A stretch of 33,449 bases of DNA, taken from NCBI GenBank assembly GCA_051453625.1, contig JBOZIK010000001.1:192076599-192110047 (forward strand), given 5' to 3'. The notes below the pieces were generated by a model. The model ran no database searches, was not told the origin of the DNA, and saw nothing but the letters and a program-made list of their open reading frames with translations. The DNA is from Welwitschia mirabilis. Lineage: Eukaryota > Gnetophyta > Gnetopsida > Welwitschiales. A program made the position numbers and the translations under genes. Positions 11,362 through 21,531 of this stretch are shown here, in pieces (the first letter of the stretch is position 1; every line of letters starts with the position of its first letter).

Positions 11362-11783
11362 TTGTAGAATGGTTATTTGTTTATTTTAACTCCTCATATA
11401 TTATTATCTAGCTTCTTCAGCTCCATTTGCTGTAATCTTTTCCTAGGGAGAAACCTTTTTGAAAGGGAATTCATTTTATTAACTAAAGTTTTTCAATACA
11501 TAGAGTTACACTTATAGGAGAACATGTTTTAAAAAGTCTTTGGAGATGATGGTAAATCTTACATAAATATATTGGTTGAAATAATATTAAAATTCATCTA
11601 GATTTCCTTTTTAATATCTACCCTTCATGGCTATGTTTTTCTTCAATTCCTATTACCCTTACTAAGTTAACACTAGCTACTCATTGGTTTCAAAAAGATC
11701 TAACTTTCCTTAATTATTTTTTGTTTATAGATCAATGGATATCTTAGAAGTATGCTCATCATCTTTAGGATAATTCCTATAGC

Positions 11784-11972
11784 ATGAAAATTTTTTCTTT
11801 CAAACTTCACAATTTTCTTTTTCAACATCTACATTTAGATGAATCTATAAAAAATCTTTTTGAGGATTTTCATTGGAAAACTGCCTTTGCAATCTGTCCT
11901 TATAAGCTATGCATTTTGTTCTACTTTCTTCATAATTCAACAACACTTGTTGATCATTATAACATGATTTAG
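11784..11972 (+). pseudogene. LINE C-terminal open fragment
   Basis: A 62-codon frame starting at ATG between the RT and zf-RVT blocks, with composition like the rest of the LINE. It contains no motif of its own, and I take it as part of the same decayed ORF2-like protein rather than an independent gene. Confidence 0.45.
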
Positions 11973-12120
11973 CATAAATAGAGTTCAAGCAGTTCCAGGT
12001 GACCATGTTTCAGAATTTCTGGCAACTTTTTATGCTTCCTAAAATTAAATATTTCTTTTGTGGTATTTGCTTCATCATGATTTACCCATTCATGGATAGA
12101 TGCCATATATTAACATCCAT

Positions 12121-12201
12121 AATCCTATTTTCCGTCAATGTGGATCTATAGATGATTTTATTCATGTCTTTTAGCATTGCCCTTTTACCAAGAGTACTTG
12201 G
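12121..12201 (+). pseudogene. zf-RVT motif of the LINE
   Basis: Translates, with one stop, to the FRQCG segment followed by DDFIHVF and HCPFTKSTW. This is the zinc-binding C..C...H...C arrangement found at the C-terminus of plant L1 reverse transcriptases. The first cysteine of the usual pair is replaced by the FR residues. Confidence 0.75.
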
Positions 12202-12923
12202 ATTTAAACATATAATGTACTTCTTGGTATTCAACTTTTTGAAAATTTGGTATTATTTGGATCTTCGCCTAATACCAATAACTATTTCAAATTTATATGA
12301 ATGATTATTTAGCCTATTGTCCTAAATCATATTTAAAAGTGAAAGTTCAACCTAATTTTTAAAAGTAATATGTCTTCTCATATGCATTTTTGTGTCCATT
12401 GAAGAAAAAAATATTTTACATAATGTTTATTTTTAGACTTACACTCAAGCAAAGAATATCCAACTTGAGGTTAATTTCCTCATAAAGCTTTTAAAACCTT
12501 GGCCTAATTAATAGTATATTATTTATTCTACTTATGGGACATGATGCCTAATTTTTGTCTCTACTTTGGCTCTAGGTCCCTTTTTCTTTCTTCTTTGTAA
12601 TACATTGACATTTTAAGGCCTTTAGTGCTTTTTTTATGTACCCTTTTATCTCTTAGTTTACTAAAACTCTTTTAGGGGACTAAAATTCCCCCACTTACCA
12701 TGAAATTTGATTAGACACTTAAAGATGTTAACTTAAATTTTTTATAATATCTAATGATGATCTAAATATCTCTTTGTTTGTTTTGGTTTTTTTTAAATTA
12801 AATTTTTTTCATGTGTTACACTTAACAAATAACAAGGATGGTCCATTATAAGTATAGTATACCTTAAAAAGAATGAATGTATTCTAATGTATTAGTTTTA
12901 TGCATTTTTTATGTTTCCCATTG

Positions 12924-12993
12924 AATATGCATTTTACAATATACTTGAAAGATAATCAATATGCATTCTACAATATACTTGAAAGATAATCAA
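12924..12993 (+). repeat. 34-bp tandem duplication (two copies)
   Basis: Two adjacent copies with period 34, starting at 12924 and 12958, beginning AATATGCATT and ending GATAATC. They differ by one base (TTTTAC versus TTCTAC), so the duplication is recent compared with its surroundings. Confidence 0.85.
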
Positions 12994-13867
12994 TCTTTTC
13001 TTTGTAATTTTCAACATCAATAATGTATAAACATTTATTGTTAAACTCTAAGATAAACATTTTAACTATCTTTTTAACTATTCTTTTACCTTCTTCTTCC
13101 TTCCTTTCTTTCTTTTTTCCCCTTTAACTATAATCTTCATAATAATCTTTGAAACTAAACAACTTTGTTGCATTAAAGTTGGACAAATATATAAATATTT
13201 CATTGAGGTTGTTTACCAACCCTTAATAAAATATGTTGCCAATGTCATGCAATCTTCTTTGAGACCAATATTAGTGAAACTCCAAGAGGTTCAAACGTAG
13301 TAAAATGGACATGTTTTGTTCTATGACAATCCACACATTCAATTTTTCCTCCATTTCAATTTTTTAAGAAAGAAACTAATATTTGTTTAGTAGATCCAAA
13401 AGGCTCTCAACGGAGGCCTATTCATAAGATGTTAATAAGAACATTTATAGAAATTCTTATATAAATAATCTTTATCTATTCTTGTTACAATTGTTAATTT
13501 AATATATTTAACTCACAAAGTACATCAGTAAGAAGATGAATACAAAAGTAGACTTGGAACTTTGTTATTATAGCATAAAGGCCACCATTTTCTGAATAAA
13601 GAAACTATCATTTTGATCATTTTTTCACAACTTCACTTCATAATTAATAGAAATTGTACATTTGAAGAAATTATAATGACTCTATGCTAAGGATTTCCAT
13701 AAGACATTTTAATTTAGAGTGTCATTTTGCTAAAAATTTATTAGGCCATGTGTTAAACAAAGCATTAAACATTAAATATTAGAAAATGATAAAACAATGT
13801 TTACCGATACAGCATAAAAGAAAAACTCATAGCAAAACATAATGGGGAGACATAAAATATAAATACT

Positions 13868-13930
13868 AGGGGGAATAGTATTGATGCTAGCCCCCTTGAT
13901 GCAGAACATAGCCCCTAGTGCTAGGGCATG
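13868..13930. repeat. Cluster of short palindromes around CTAGGGG/CCCCTAG
   Basis: Includes CTAGGGGG, a GCTAGCCCCC segment about 20 bp later, and a near-perfect dyad CCCTAGTGCTAGGG with a 2-base centre. It could be the edge of a small inverted-repeat element. No complete terminal inverted repeats were found. Confidence 0.45.
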
Positions 13931-14619
13931 GAAGTTGAGAAACTACCAAATGCCATAGAACCTCTTGCTTTGTGAAAGCGCCAAGGAAAGCATAGTAGAT
14001 AAGCCCTCTTATTAACCTAAGATTCACCAATAAATAAGTTAAGTAAAACTTAAAACTCCACTAGTTGGCTGCTAACAGAGAGTATAGTGGTGACTCACAA
14101 TTTCTTGGTTTCAAAAATAGAACATATACATGGAAACGCAAAGGACTTAATCAACTATGTAGGACTTTGATCCTAGAAAGTTTAATACTATTAACTTGTC
14201 ATGTTAAAATTGAATACATTTGTAACTACAATAGCAATAACACCTTGATAGTGGAAGCCAAGCCAGGCACGTATAACGGAAGCTTACGTCGTTGTCCCCT
14301 CTTGCTGGTAAACAACAAATATGGAAACAAGCCACAGGATGTTACAAATAAATTATTTCTTTGATATAAAATGTTTATATTGTGTTAGCTTGATTCTAAG
14401 CATGTGTGCATTTTGTGTTACCAATTATCTCACTTAGTCATTTCCAATACAAAGTTTCAACTTATTGTTATAATCACTTAGAGTAGTGCTTAAGAAACTA
14501 CACGAAGATGGTTGAACATAGGTACTTTTAGCTGAAAATAAAATCAACTATAATAGAGCTTCGTTACTAGAATGTTTGTTTCTGCTTTTAAAAAGCAATA
14601 TAATTTATTAAGTTAAAAG

Positions 14620-15010
14620 TAGATGACATTTGCAATGCCCGTATAAGACGATGCCCGTCCATTGCAAGCGAAGAATCATGATTTCGAAAGATGTAACTCT
14701 TTCCGGGATAAGTCGGTGGGACGGTCGTGAAACGGCAAACATGCCATTCGTTGTAGGCAGGAACGTTGGCGGACAAAATAAATCAACGAACGACAGAAGA
14801 GCACCATCCAGTGAGAATAAGAAACACCGCTTCCAAAAACTCGGGCTTTCTGCCTGTCTGAAATTCGGGGACGCAGAGTGCTACCATCTCACGCAACCTC
14901 CTTAAGCACCGCGCGTGCTTGTACAACACACCCACGGCTCGCTCGCTCATCCTCTCCCACATCACGCATCACAAATGCGCATGCTCTTTCGTCACTCTTT
15001 TCCCTTCAAC
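14620..15010. promoter_or_regulatory. GC-raised island upstream of the NPF gene, function unknown
   Basis: About 400 bp of near-balanced base composition with many CG dinucleotides in an AT-rich setting, 1.3-1.6 kb upstream of the NPF TATA box. It has open frames on both strands (an 84-codon frame from an ATG at 14651 on plus, 60 codons at 14783-14965 on minus), but neither shows a domain. It could be a distal regulatory region, a decayed exon or the 5' part of an unrecognised transcript. Confidence 0.3.
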
Positions 15011-15320
15011 TCTCCTTCACTTTCTGGAGGTGTGTGCGGCTTCAATGACCTTTTACATATGATTGACACATGATGCTCTCTACCATACCCATTTCAATCT
15101 TGTCAGCTTTAGTATTTGTATTTTCCCCCAATAATTACAGCAGAGACTTATGCATCAACTTAGAAGAACCTAAAACCGCTAAAACACAGTCCCTGAAATG
15201 CCCTTCCACCATTTTTTTAAAACAAAAAACACAGGTTTGTCATGTCACGGATATACTCTACTTACCAAGAATTTTTCACCACCGTTCTTCACATTAAGCT
15301 CTGTTTAAAATATAAATGGG

Positions 15321-15440
15321 TGTTGTCCCACATTGATGGAATAGAAGGCCTTAAACATAAATATAAAGTTTATGAATCACTTTACTTAATGTTGATATAT
15401 TTTAGAATGAAACCTCACTTGCTTTATATGTGGTGGGCTA
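15321..15440 (+). repeat. LTR-like fragment (TGTTGTCCCACATTG start)
   Basis: Begins TGTTGTCCCACATTG and continues with GGTGGGCTAATTATG, phrases I associate with LTR ends and short LTR-derived repeats in plant genomes. No second copy, primer-binding site or coding region accompanies it in the window, so it may be a solo or truncated LTR. Confidence 0.35.
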
Positions 15441-15794
15441 ATTATGAAATTTGTCAAGCTCTCATGAAAAACCTTAGAAACTGACATTACCAGAGTTTAA
15501 ATAATGTCCTTTTATCATTCAGCATAACCAAATTTCCTTATGCATCACAATCTAAATATTTTTATTATAATTATTTTAAGGCAAATACATTTTAGTTATT
15601 AGTGATGAACTATCAGAATAGCTATCTCACGGTACAACAGTGCTCTTCTTAATTTTCGAAAAAGACTTTCAGAAGAAATAGATACCCACCACTTTATGAA
15701 GGCTGGCACTCAGGTTAAGAGCCCATAACTAATCTTTTACTGTATAAAGAAGCCTGCAAAGCCTTCAGTCCTGGAGCTGCACTGTAAGGCAGGC

Positions 15795-15804
15795 NNNNNN
15801 NNNN
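15795..15804. other. Short assembly gap (10 N)
   Basis: Ten undetermined bases in the upstream region of the NPF gene, about 460 bp from its TATA box. Confidence 0.99.
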
Positions 15805-16265
15805 CTTTTGGCCTCTATCGCCACTCACGCTCAAGTGTTATCTTAAGGAGTGTAAGAGGCGTACCTCGTTCAAACACCACTTGCCCTGTCTGTGTGTCTC
15901 CCTTTCTCTCTCTTCACTTTTGCGCAGTTCGTCTCGTCTCTGCCACAACTTCTTTTCGGCTGGTGCTTTGTTTTTCCTGCTTGGAAGCTCCTCACCAACC
16001 TTCAGGATGAGCACCCAGACGCACCATTTGCCTTCGCTTTCAAAAGATTTTGGTTTTTGTTGGTCATTGGAAATGATGAACGAAGATGCGGTCACGGTGC
16101 GCGCAGCGGCACAGACGGGCCCCCCATTATTGTGTGGCCTTTGTCTTGTTTAAGCATGCTATCATTGCATGGGGTTTTCCTCCGCGAACACACACTCTCA
16201 TTACCAGTGTGATTGCCTTTTGAATTTTTTGTGGCTCCTGCAGCCTCGCCACTGTTGCTCTCAAC
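15805..16265 (+). promoter_or_regulatory. Proximal upstream region of the NPF gene
   Basis: Composition becomes balanced and C/T-rich on the plus strand, with a TCTCCCTTTCTCTCTC tract near 15896-15915. Such pyrimidine tracts are common in plant core promoters and 5' leaders. Overlapping open frames on both strands here lack ATG starts or domains, and I treat them as by-products of higher GC content. Confidence 0.5.
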
Positions 16266-16272
16266 TATAAAA
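16266..16272 (+). promoter_or_regulatory. TATA box of the NPF gene
   Basis: TATAAAA in the context AACTATAAAAGC. Transcription would be expected to start about 30 bp downstream near 16297-16305, in a C/A-rich stretch, giving a 5' leader of about 80 nt before the ATG at 16382. No similar box lies closer to the gene. Confidence 0.65.
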
Positions 16273-16381
16273 GCTGTTCCTACTCCGTCCCTGCGCTCTC
16301 ACACAAACAAAACACCCTTGAACCTCCTGAAAACGCTTCCTGAGCTCTCCTTCCTCGCTCCCAGTTGACGCCTCTGCCAAA

Positions 16382-18680
16382 ATGGTGAGTCTCGGCTTGG
16401 TACCATAACGTCTGAACGAGGGTTCAAGGCCTCTCCGTTTCCTTATTGCTTACAATTGGACGTATCTGAACGTTTTTTTCTTTGTCTAAGCAGGACGCCA
16501 GTAGGTCCATGGACGGTGCTGCACTAAACGACGGGCATTTCAGATCCGGAGACGGCGTGAGAAGGAGAAGGTTTCGCGGTTTCTCCTTCATCTGCTGCAC
16601 TGCCGACGAAACCATGCTGGATTCCAGCACGCGCGAGACCACCTCACTTTTGCCAGAAAACCGCCAAACGCAGGACGCGGAAAAGGGCAGGGTGGACGAG
16701 CCCAAAATCCAGACCACGAAACAGAGAAATGTAGGGGGCTACCGAACAATGCCTTTCATTTTCGGTGAGAAATCGTAACAATGCCCTTACGTAGAAACGC
16801 AATTTCCAAAAACACAGATACAGTGTCACCAACAATTCCTAACTGAACAAAATCTGCTGCTCGCAGCAAACGAGATATGCGAAAAGCTGGCAGTGGTGGG
16901 CTTCTCTGCAAACATGGTCACATACCTCACGCAGCAACTGCACCTTTCCTCAGTGAAGGCAGCCAACACTCTCACCAATTTCGGCGGTACGGCCTCTCTA
17001 ACGCCACTCCTTGGCGCCTTCCTCGCCGACACTTACGTCGGCAGGTTCTGGACGATCACCGCCGCTTCCGTCATCTACCAACTGGTAAGTCCAATACCCA
17101 ACAAAACACCGACATCCATACGAAGAGTATAGCCCACATTCTAACCGAATATCCCACAGGGAATGATACTGCTGACGGTGTCAGCGGCGGTACCAGCGCT
17201 GCGCCCTCCACCGTGCGGAAAAACCACCAACAACTGCTTGCCGGCGGAGGACTGGCAGCTCTGGCTTCTTTACCTCTCTCTGCTGTTCACGGCGCTCGGC
17301 GCCGGCGGCATAAGACCATGCGTGGTGACTTTCGGCGCGGACCAGTTCGACGAAACAGATCCCTCGTCCAAGAAAAAGCTCTGGAGTTTCTTCAACGTCT
17401 ACTACTTCTGCATGGGCTTCTCCATCCTGCTCGCCGTCACGGTCATCGTCTACATCCAAGACAACGTCGGATGGACCGTCGGATTCGGCGTGCCGGCCGC
17501 CGCAATGGCCATCTCCATTGTAATCTTTCTGCTTGGGCTGCCTCTCTACCGCCACTTCCAGCCCACCGGCAGCCCGCTGACTCGCATTGCGCAGGTGGCT
17601 GTCGCCGCCATCCGAAAACGGAATATTGCGGTGCCGGCCGACCCGGCGGAACTGCACCAGGACCGCGAAAAAGACCTCGCGACGTCACCGTCAGGCATTC
17701 TCGTCCACACGGACCAACTTAAATTTTTCGACCGCGCTGCCGTCGTAACGGAATCTGACTTCTCGGACACCGGCCGGCGTCCGTGGCGCCTCTGCACCGT
17801 TCACCAGGTCGAGGAATTCAAAACGGTGCTAAGAATGTTCCCGATTTGGGCGTCAGGGATCCTTCTGGTTACTGCGTCGTCGCAGCAGCACACATTTTCG
17901 CTGCTGCAGGCGCGGACGATGGACCGCCACCTGACGTCGTCCTTCGAGATACCGGCGGGCTCGATGTCAGTCTTCGGAATCGTGTCAATGCTGCTGTGGC
18001 TGGGCGCGTACGACCGCTTGCTGATGCCGGTAGCGCGGCGGCTGACAGGCGTGGAACGGGGGATCACGTTCCTGCAGCGCATGGGTGTGGGATTTGCGGT
18101 GTCCGTTACGGCGACGCTCGTGGCAGGATTCGTGGAGGCGCTTCGGAAGAGGGTGGCCGCGGAGCACGGGCTGCTGGACGCGCCTCGGGCGACGGTGCCG
18201 ATGACGGTGATGTGGCTAGTGCCGCAGCACGCGCTGTTCGGCATGGCCGAAGCCTTCATGTCTGTCGGACACCTCGAATTCTTCTACGATCAGTCCCCTG
18301 AGAGCATGCGCAGCACCGCCACAGCGCTCTTCTGGACAGCCATCTCCGCCGGCAGCTACGTCAGCACGCTGCTTGTCTCGCTCGTCCACCGGCTCACTCA
18401 GCCGCACGACTGGCTGCCGTCCAATCTCAACCGAGGAAAGCTCGACTATTTCTATTGGCTTATCACCATTCTGCAGGTTGTCAACCTTCTTTACTATCTC
18501 ATCTCGGCCAGATTCTACACGTACAAGCCCTTCGTTGTGGCGCCCGCTTCCTCGAACCATCCAATGAACGGCGAGGTCAAGCCTGAGGTGGAGGGTGACG
18601 TGGTTAAGTCTCCGGAAGCTGCCAGGGCAACGCCGACCGGGGCCGCGGCCTTCGAAGCGGGTCGCGGAGGTGAAGCGTGA
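16382..18680 (+). CDS. NPF3.1: NPF3-type proton-coupled NRT1/PTR family transporter, four exons
   Basis: Exons by splice sites and homology: 16382-16384, 16494-16764, 16867-17084, 17160-18680. Introns are 109, 102 and 75 nt, all GT-AG, in phases 0, 1 and 0. The product is about 670 residues with 12 membrane segments. The H+-coupling ExxEK motif is EICEK (94-98), just after an exon junction whose split Ala codon restores the family's MPFIFANEICEK reading. The PTR2 signature GGIRPCVVTFGADQFDE is at 213-229. A hydrophilic central loop (about 295-385) contains KFFDRAAVV and WRLCTVHQVEEFK. Late motifs include GITFLQRMGVGF, HLEFFYDQSPESMRSTA and RFYTYKP. These agree, from memory, with Arabidopsis NPF3.1, a plasma-membrane or plastid importer linked to gibberellin/ABA and nitrate/nitrite; the substrate here is inferred. 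Thr147 (ADTYVGRFW) matches the region of NRT1.1 Thr101. Oddities: an N-terminus of about 85 residues, an acidic di-leucine ETTSLL (49-54), and Val244 where relatives have Trp. Exon 1 contributes only the ATG; Met7 (16509) is a possible alternative start. Confidence 0.93.
16385..16493 (+). other. Intron 1 of the NPF gene, starting directly after the ATG
   Basis: Donor GTGAGT follows the start codon with no base between them; the acceptor is a T-rich tract ending in AAGCAG. If the intron is retained, the ATG opens an 8-codon frame that stops at a TAA near 16408, and translation of the transporter would have to begin at Met7 in exon 2. Confidence 0.75.
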
Positions 18681-18930
18681 CGTGTTTTTTGGGAGATTAG
18701 TGTTTAGGGATTAATTGTTAATAAGTTAGATTAAGGATAAGTTAAGTGTTAGGAATCAAATACGATGACTTGGTGCCGTACATGAGCCCTGTTGTTCATT
18801 AAATGGTATGGAAGGACGTGTACGGTCGTGGTCTGGTGCCGAGGGCGGTGTCGAGCGCCCTTGTATTTACTATTAATATGTATGCAAATTAATTACGTTC
18901 CAAACAATACACGTGTACTAGTCTGTACGA
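18681..18930 (+). terminator. 3' untranslated region and likely poly(A) region of the NPF gene
   Basis: After the TGA come T/G-rich sequence and AATAAG-type elements (18720-18725), followed by TTGTATTTAC near 18863 and AT-rich DNA. Plant poly(A) signals are loose, so the exact cleavage site is not fixed. Composition falls back to the AT-rich background by about 18900, which marks the gene's end. Confidence 0.5.
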
Positions 18931-21353
18931 GGAAATGCTAAAATTTTAAATGAGACAATACTAAAGTTAAATAATAATAATTTTGGTTTGTCCTGTATGT
19001 TTATATCTAGCTTTATGAGATCTTTATGATAATTTCATTTAACTAATAACATAAGATGGGGGACTGGTATCGAACAAAAAGTAAATTTTCTTGAAATTTT
19101 AATTTAGCTAAACAATGCTTATGAGTTGATCTTATAATAGATGGCTTTCGTTGTCACTCGGTGCATTGTTGTCATTATCTTCATTAAGTGGATGTTGCTT
19201 CTTTTTTCACTTAACACATTAATCCACCTAAGTATTATCAAATGGTAACCCTAGAGCAAGGTTTTCTATATGGAGCTTCTTGGATTTCAATCCAAGCTTG
19301 AATCCTTACTTGGGGTCTATGTAACTCATATGGAAAGGAGCCAAATGAGATCTTTAAGTTGGATTTCCTAAAGCTGAAGGACTTAGTGAAGTGAATCGTT
19401 CAAACAAAAAAAAAGAAAAACAAAGAAAGGAAATCATTATACAAAACTAATTGGTCTAGAAGTACAGGTGTAGTTTTCTCGGTGTGCAATGCTTTTAGAG
19501 GAGCATTCATTATTGCTTGGAGAGTTTTAAAACGTCATTCTTATAGGAATGCCCTTTTGATTTCTTAAGCATTACACTTGTTGGATGATCAAAGCTATCT
19601 TTTAAAGATATACATTCAATACCTTTTATAATTGCATATCCTTTTAGGTTTTATCAAATGACCTTCATTACAATTTTTTCATTGATATAGGCCACGGCGT
19701 CAAAGATCAATGATTTTTTCTATCTTAGTTGTAAACAAATGTTTTAGAGACATTGTGATCATGTCCTCTCGGTCTCTCCATAAAGTTGCTAAAACCTGCA
19801 CTTCTACCTACAAGCACAATTTATGCGTGATCATTGTTGGTTAAGGCTTTATGATGGAAGGGTTCAAGCCTTTGTGCTCTTTTCATTCTAAAAACAGTAG
19901 ATGAAAATAGTGGTTATGAGATGCACATAAGTAGGAGTTTTGAATATGCAATAGGTAATGGCAACATAAGGCAAAAGGATGGCAATGTTGTGAAGCTAAA
20001 GTGTGATGACAACATAGGAGTCGAATGTAGCAATGACATGGTATAGTAAGACTCCAACATATGCACAACTGAAAGAGTTATAATGAACAACCACAATAAT
20101 AGTATGAGGACTTCACACTGTGGTGATGGAGGCTAAGGATGTAGTAACAACATGGGTTAAACTTGCAATAACGTTGCAACCTCATTTCAGAATCTCAAAA
20201 GCAATAGCCTAGGCAACTACAATTGGACACAAGGTGAGGCACTAGGATTTAGAATAGTAGTGAACAAGGTGGAAAGAGAAATAGGGGTTAAAATATGGTG
20301 TGGTTTCAAAGTAAACCATTTGATTAATTTTAATTAAGTAGCTAAATGTTAAGATCTTTTATTGTAACAATATCTAAAACTTTGTCTATTATGATGTTTC
20401 CAGGTATTAGGAAGAACATGTGCATGTGTGCTTATGAAATGATAAGCATTGGAAGGATTATAGTGAAATTTAACAACTATTGATCATTAATATTTGATAA
20501 ATAATATATGAATAGTGATAATAATTACAATGCTTTTGGAATTATCACATTACTTTTGGATTTTTCACAAAACTTGTGGAGGCTTTGTGTGTGAGAGTTA
20601 CCCTCTTGATCGACTGAATTTTTTCTTTAATATCTCTTGATCTCTTAACGATTCTTCCCATTATCTTATAAATTATATAACTTGAAAGGTTGTTTTTCTT
20701 AATGATAATAAAGCATTAGCTTACAAAGTGATGATTAAATGAATTAGTACTCATAGAACTGCTTTATAACAACATGTCGCTTCAATGGCTTATTGTCATT
20801 TTGAACTATCTTTTTCTGATTTGTTTGCAAATTGAATGACTTTCTTATAGATAGTCACACTTCATTAATCAATTGTCAACTTCTTTAATTTCTCATATAT
20901 ATTATCTCTTCTTAACCATTTGATTAGGGTTTCATCTAATTGTTTTTATGTTGAAGTACCTAATTCATTTAAGAAGGTATAATGCCTAGCAAAGTGAACT
21001 TCATTTTTTTCAATTTTTCTTCATTTTCTAGAAATCTTCCTACTTCCACTAGATGAAAACAAGACATCATACTTTTGAATGATCGTCTTCCTTGTCTTTT
21101 ATTTTGTGAATTAATGTTCTAATCTAGTCTGATGTGTTTTCTTGTTTAGCCATGGTCTTGGAATAAGCAAACAAGCCTAGAATACATTCACTTCATAATA
21201 ACAACTTACTTCATTTTGATTACAAAAATGTTTATATAATGTAAAATTAACTTCAGGTCACAAAAAGCCTTTATAGATATGCAAATTTTCACAAAGATAT
21301 TAAAATCTTCATATTTCATTGTTTAACACCTTATTCATCTTAGCTTTTGGATC
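18931..21353. other. Intergenic block downstream of the NPF gene
   Basis: About 2.4 kb, AT-rich, stops in all frames. The overlapping minus-strand open frames near 19883-20096 carry no recognised domain. I see no RNA gene or transposon signature. Confidence 0.5.
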
Positions 21354-21392
21354 TTCTATACTAGTTTAATTCTAGAAGGACTTAGTTCCACA
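21354..21392. repeat. 39-bp sequence repeated across the 100-N gap (left copy)
   Basis: Matches 21493-21531 with a single difference (TTCTATACTAG versus TTCTATAATAG). It abuts a 100-N gap, again suggesting an unmerged overlap. Confidence 0.8.
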
Positions 21393-21492
21393 NNNNNNNN
21401 NNNNNNNNNNNNNNNNNNNNNNNNNNNNNNNNNNNNNNNNNNNNNNNNNNNNNNNNNNNNNNNNNNNNNNNNNNNNNNNNNNNNNNNNNNNN
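21393..21492. other. Assembly gap (100 N placeholder)
   Basis: Exactly 100 N between near-identical 39-bp flanks. Confidence 0.99.
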
Positions 21493-21531
21493 TTCTATAA
21501 TAGTTTAATTCTAGAAGGACTTAGTTCCACA
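21493..21531. repeat. 39-bp sequence repeated across the 100-N gap (right copy)
   Basis: Second copy of 21354-21392 with one mismatch, which could be a sequencing error or an allelic difference between the two contig ends. Confidence 0.8.

Larger units (their letters stand above)
9628..12660 (+). mobile_element. L1-type LINE remnant
   Basis: A plus-strand non-LTR retrotransposon fossil. The confident part runs from about 10104 to 12201 and holds reverse transcriptase blocks followed by a zf-RVT motif in the order seen in plant L1 elements. The first 450 bp after the gap are assigned only by position. The endonuclease half that should lie upstream is not visible and may be in the gap or lost. 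The 3' part after about 12210 is short and T-rich, and no clear poly-A tail or target-site duplication was found. Many stops and frameshifts show that the copy is dead. Confidence 0.8.
12661..14619. other. AT-rich intergenic block without a supported gene
   Basis: Contains a 34-bp tandem duplication and a palindrome cluster, listed separately. A 99-codon frame at 14065-14364 has no ATG-proximal features, domain or codon bias that I recognise, and I do not call it a gene. Confidence 0.5.

Noticed and set aside
14065-14364. 99-codon frame beginning MAANREYSGD, read from 14065
   Set aside because: The codon at 14065 is TTG rather than ATG, and I see no domain, codon bias or promoter to support it.
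15838-16212. Overlapping frames on both strands upstream of the NPF gene
   Set aside because: The frames are low-complexity Ser/Leu/Arg-rich, the sequence sits just upstream of the TATA box, and no splice link to the gene was convincing.
16877-17722. 281-codon plus-strand frame overlapping NPF exons 3 and 4
   Set aside because: Out of frame with the conserved transporter, crosses intron 3, and its Arg/His-rich product is typical of a shifted frame in GC-rich coding DNA.
17181-18560. Several antisense frames of 60-158 codons opposite NPF exon 4
   Set aside because: Expected shadows of a gene with C/G-ending codons; none shows a domain or promoter.
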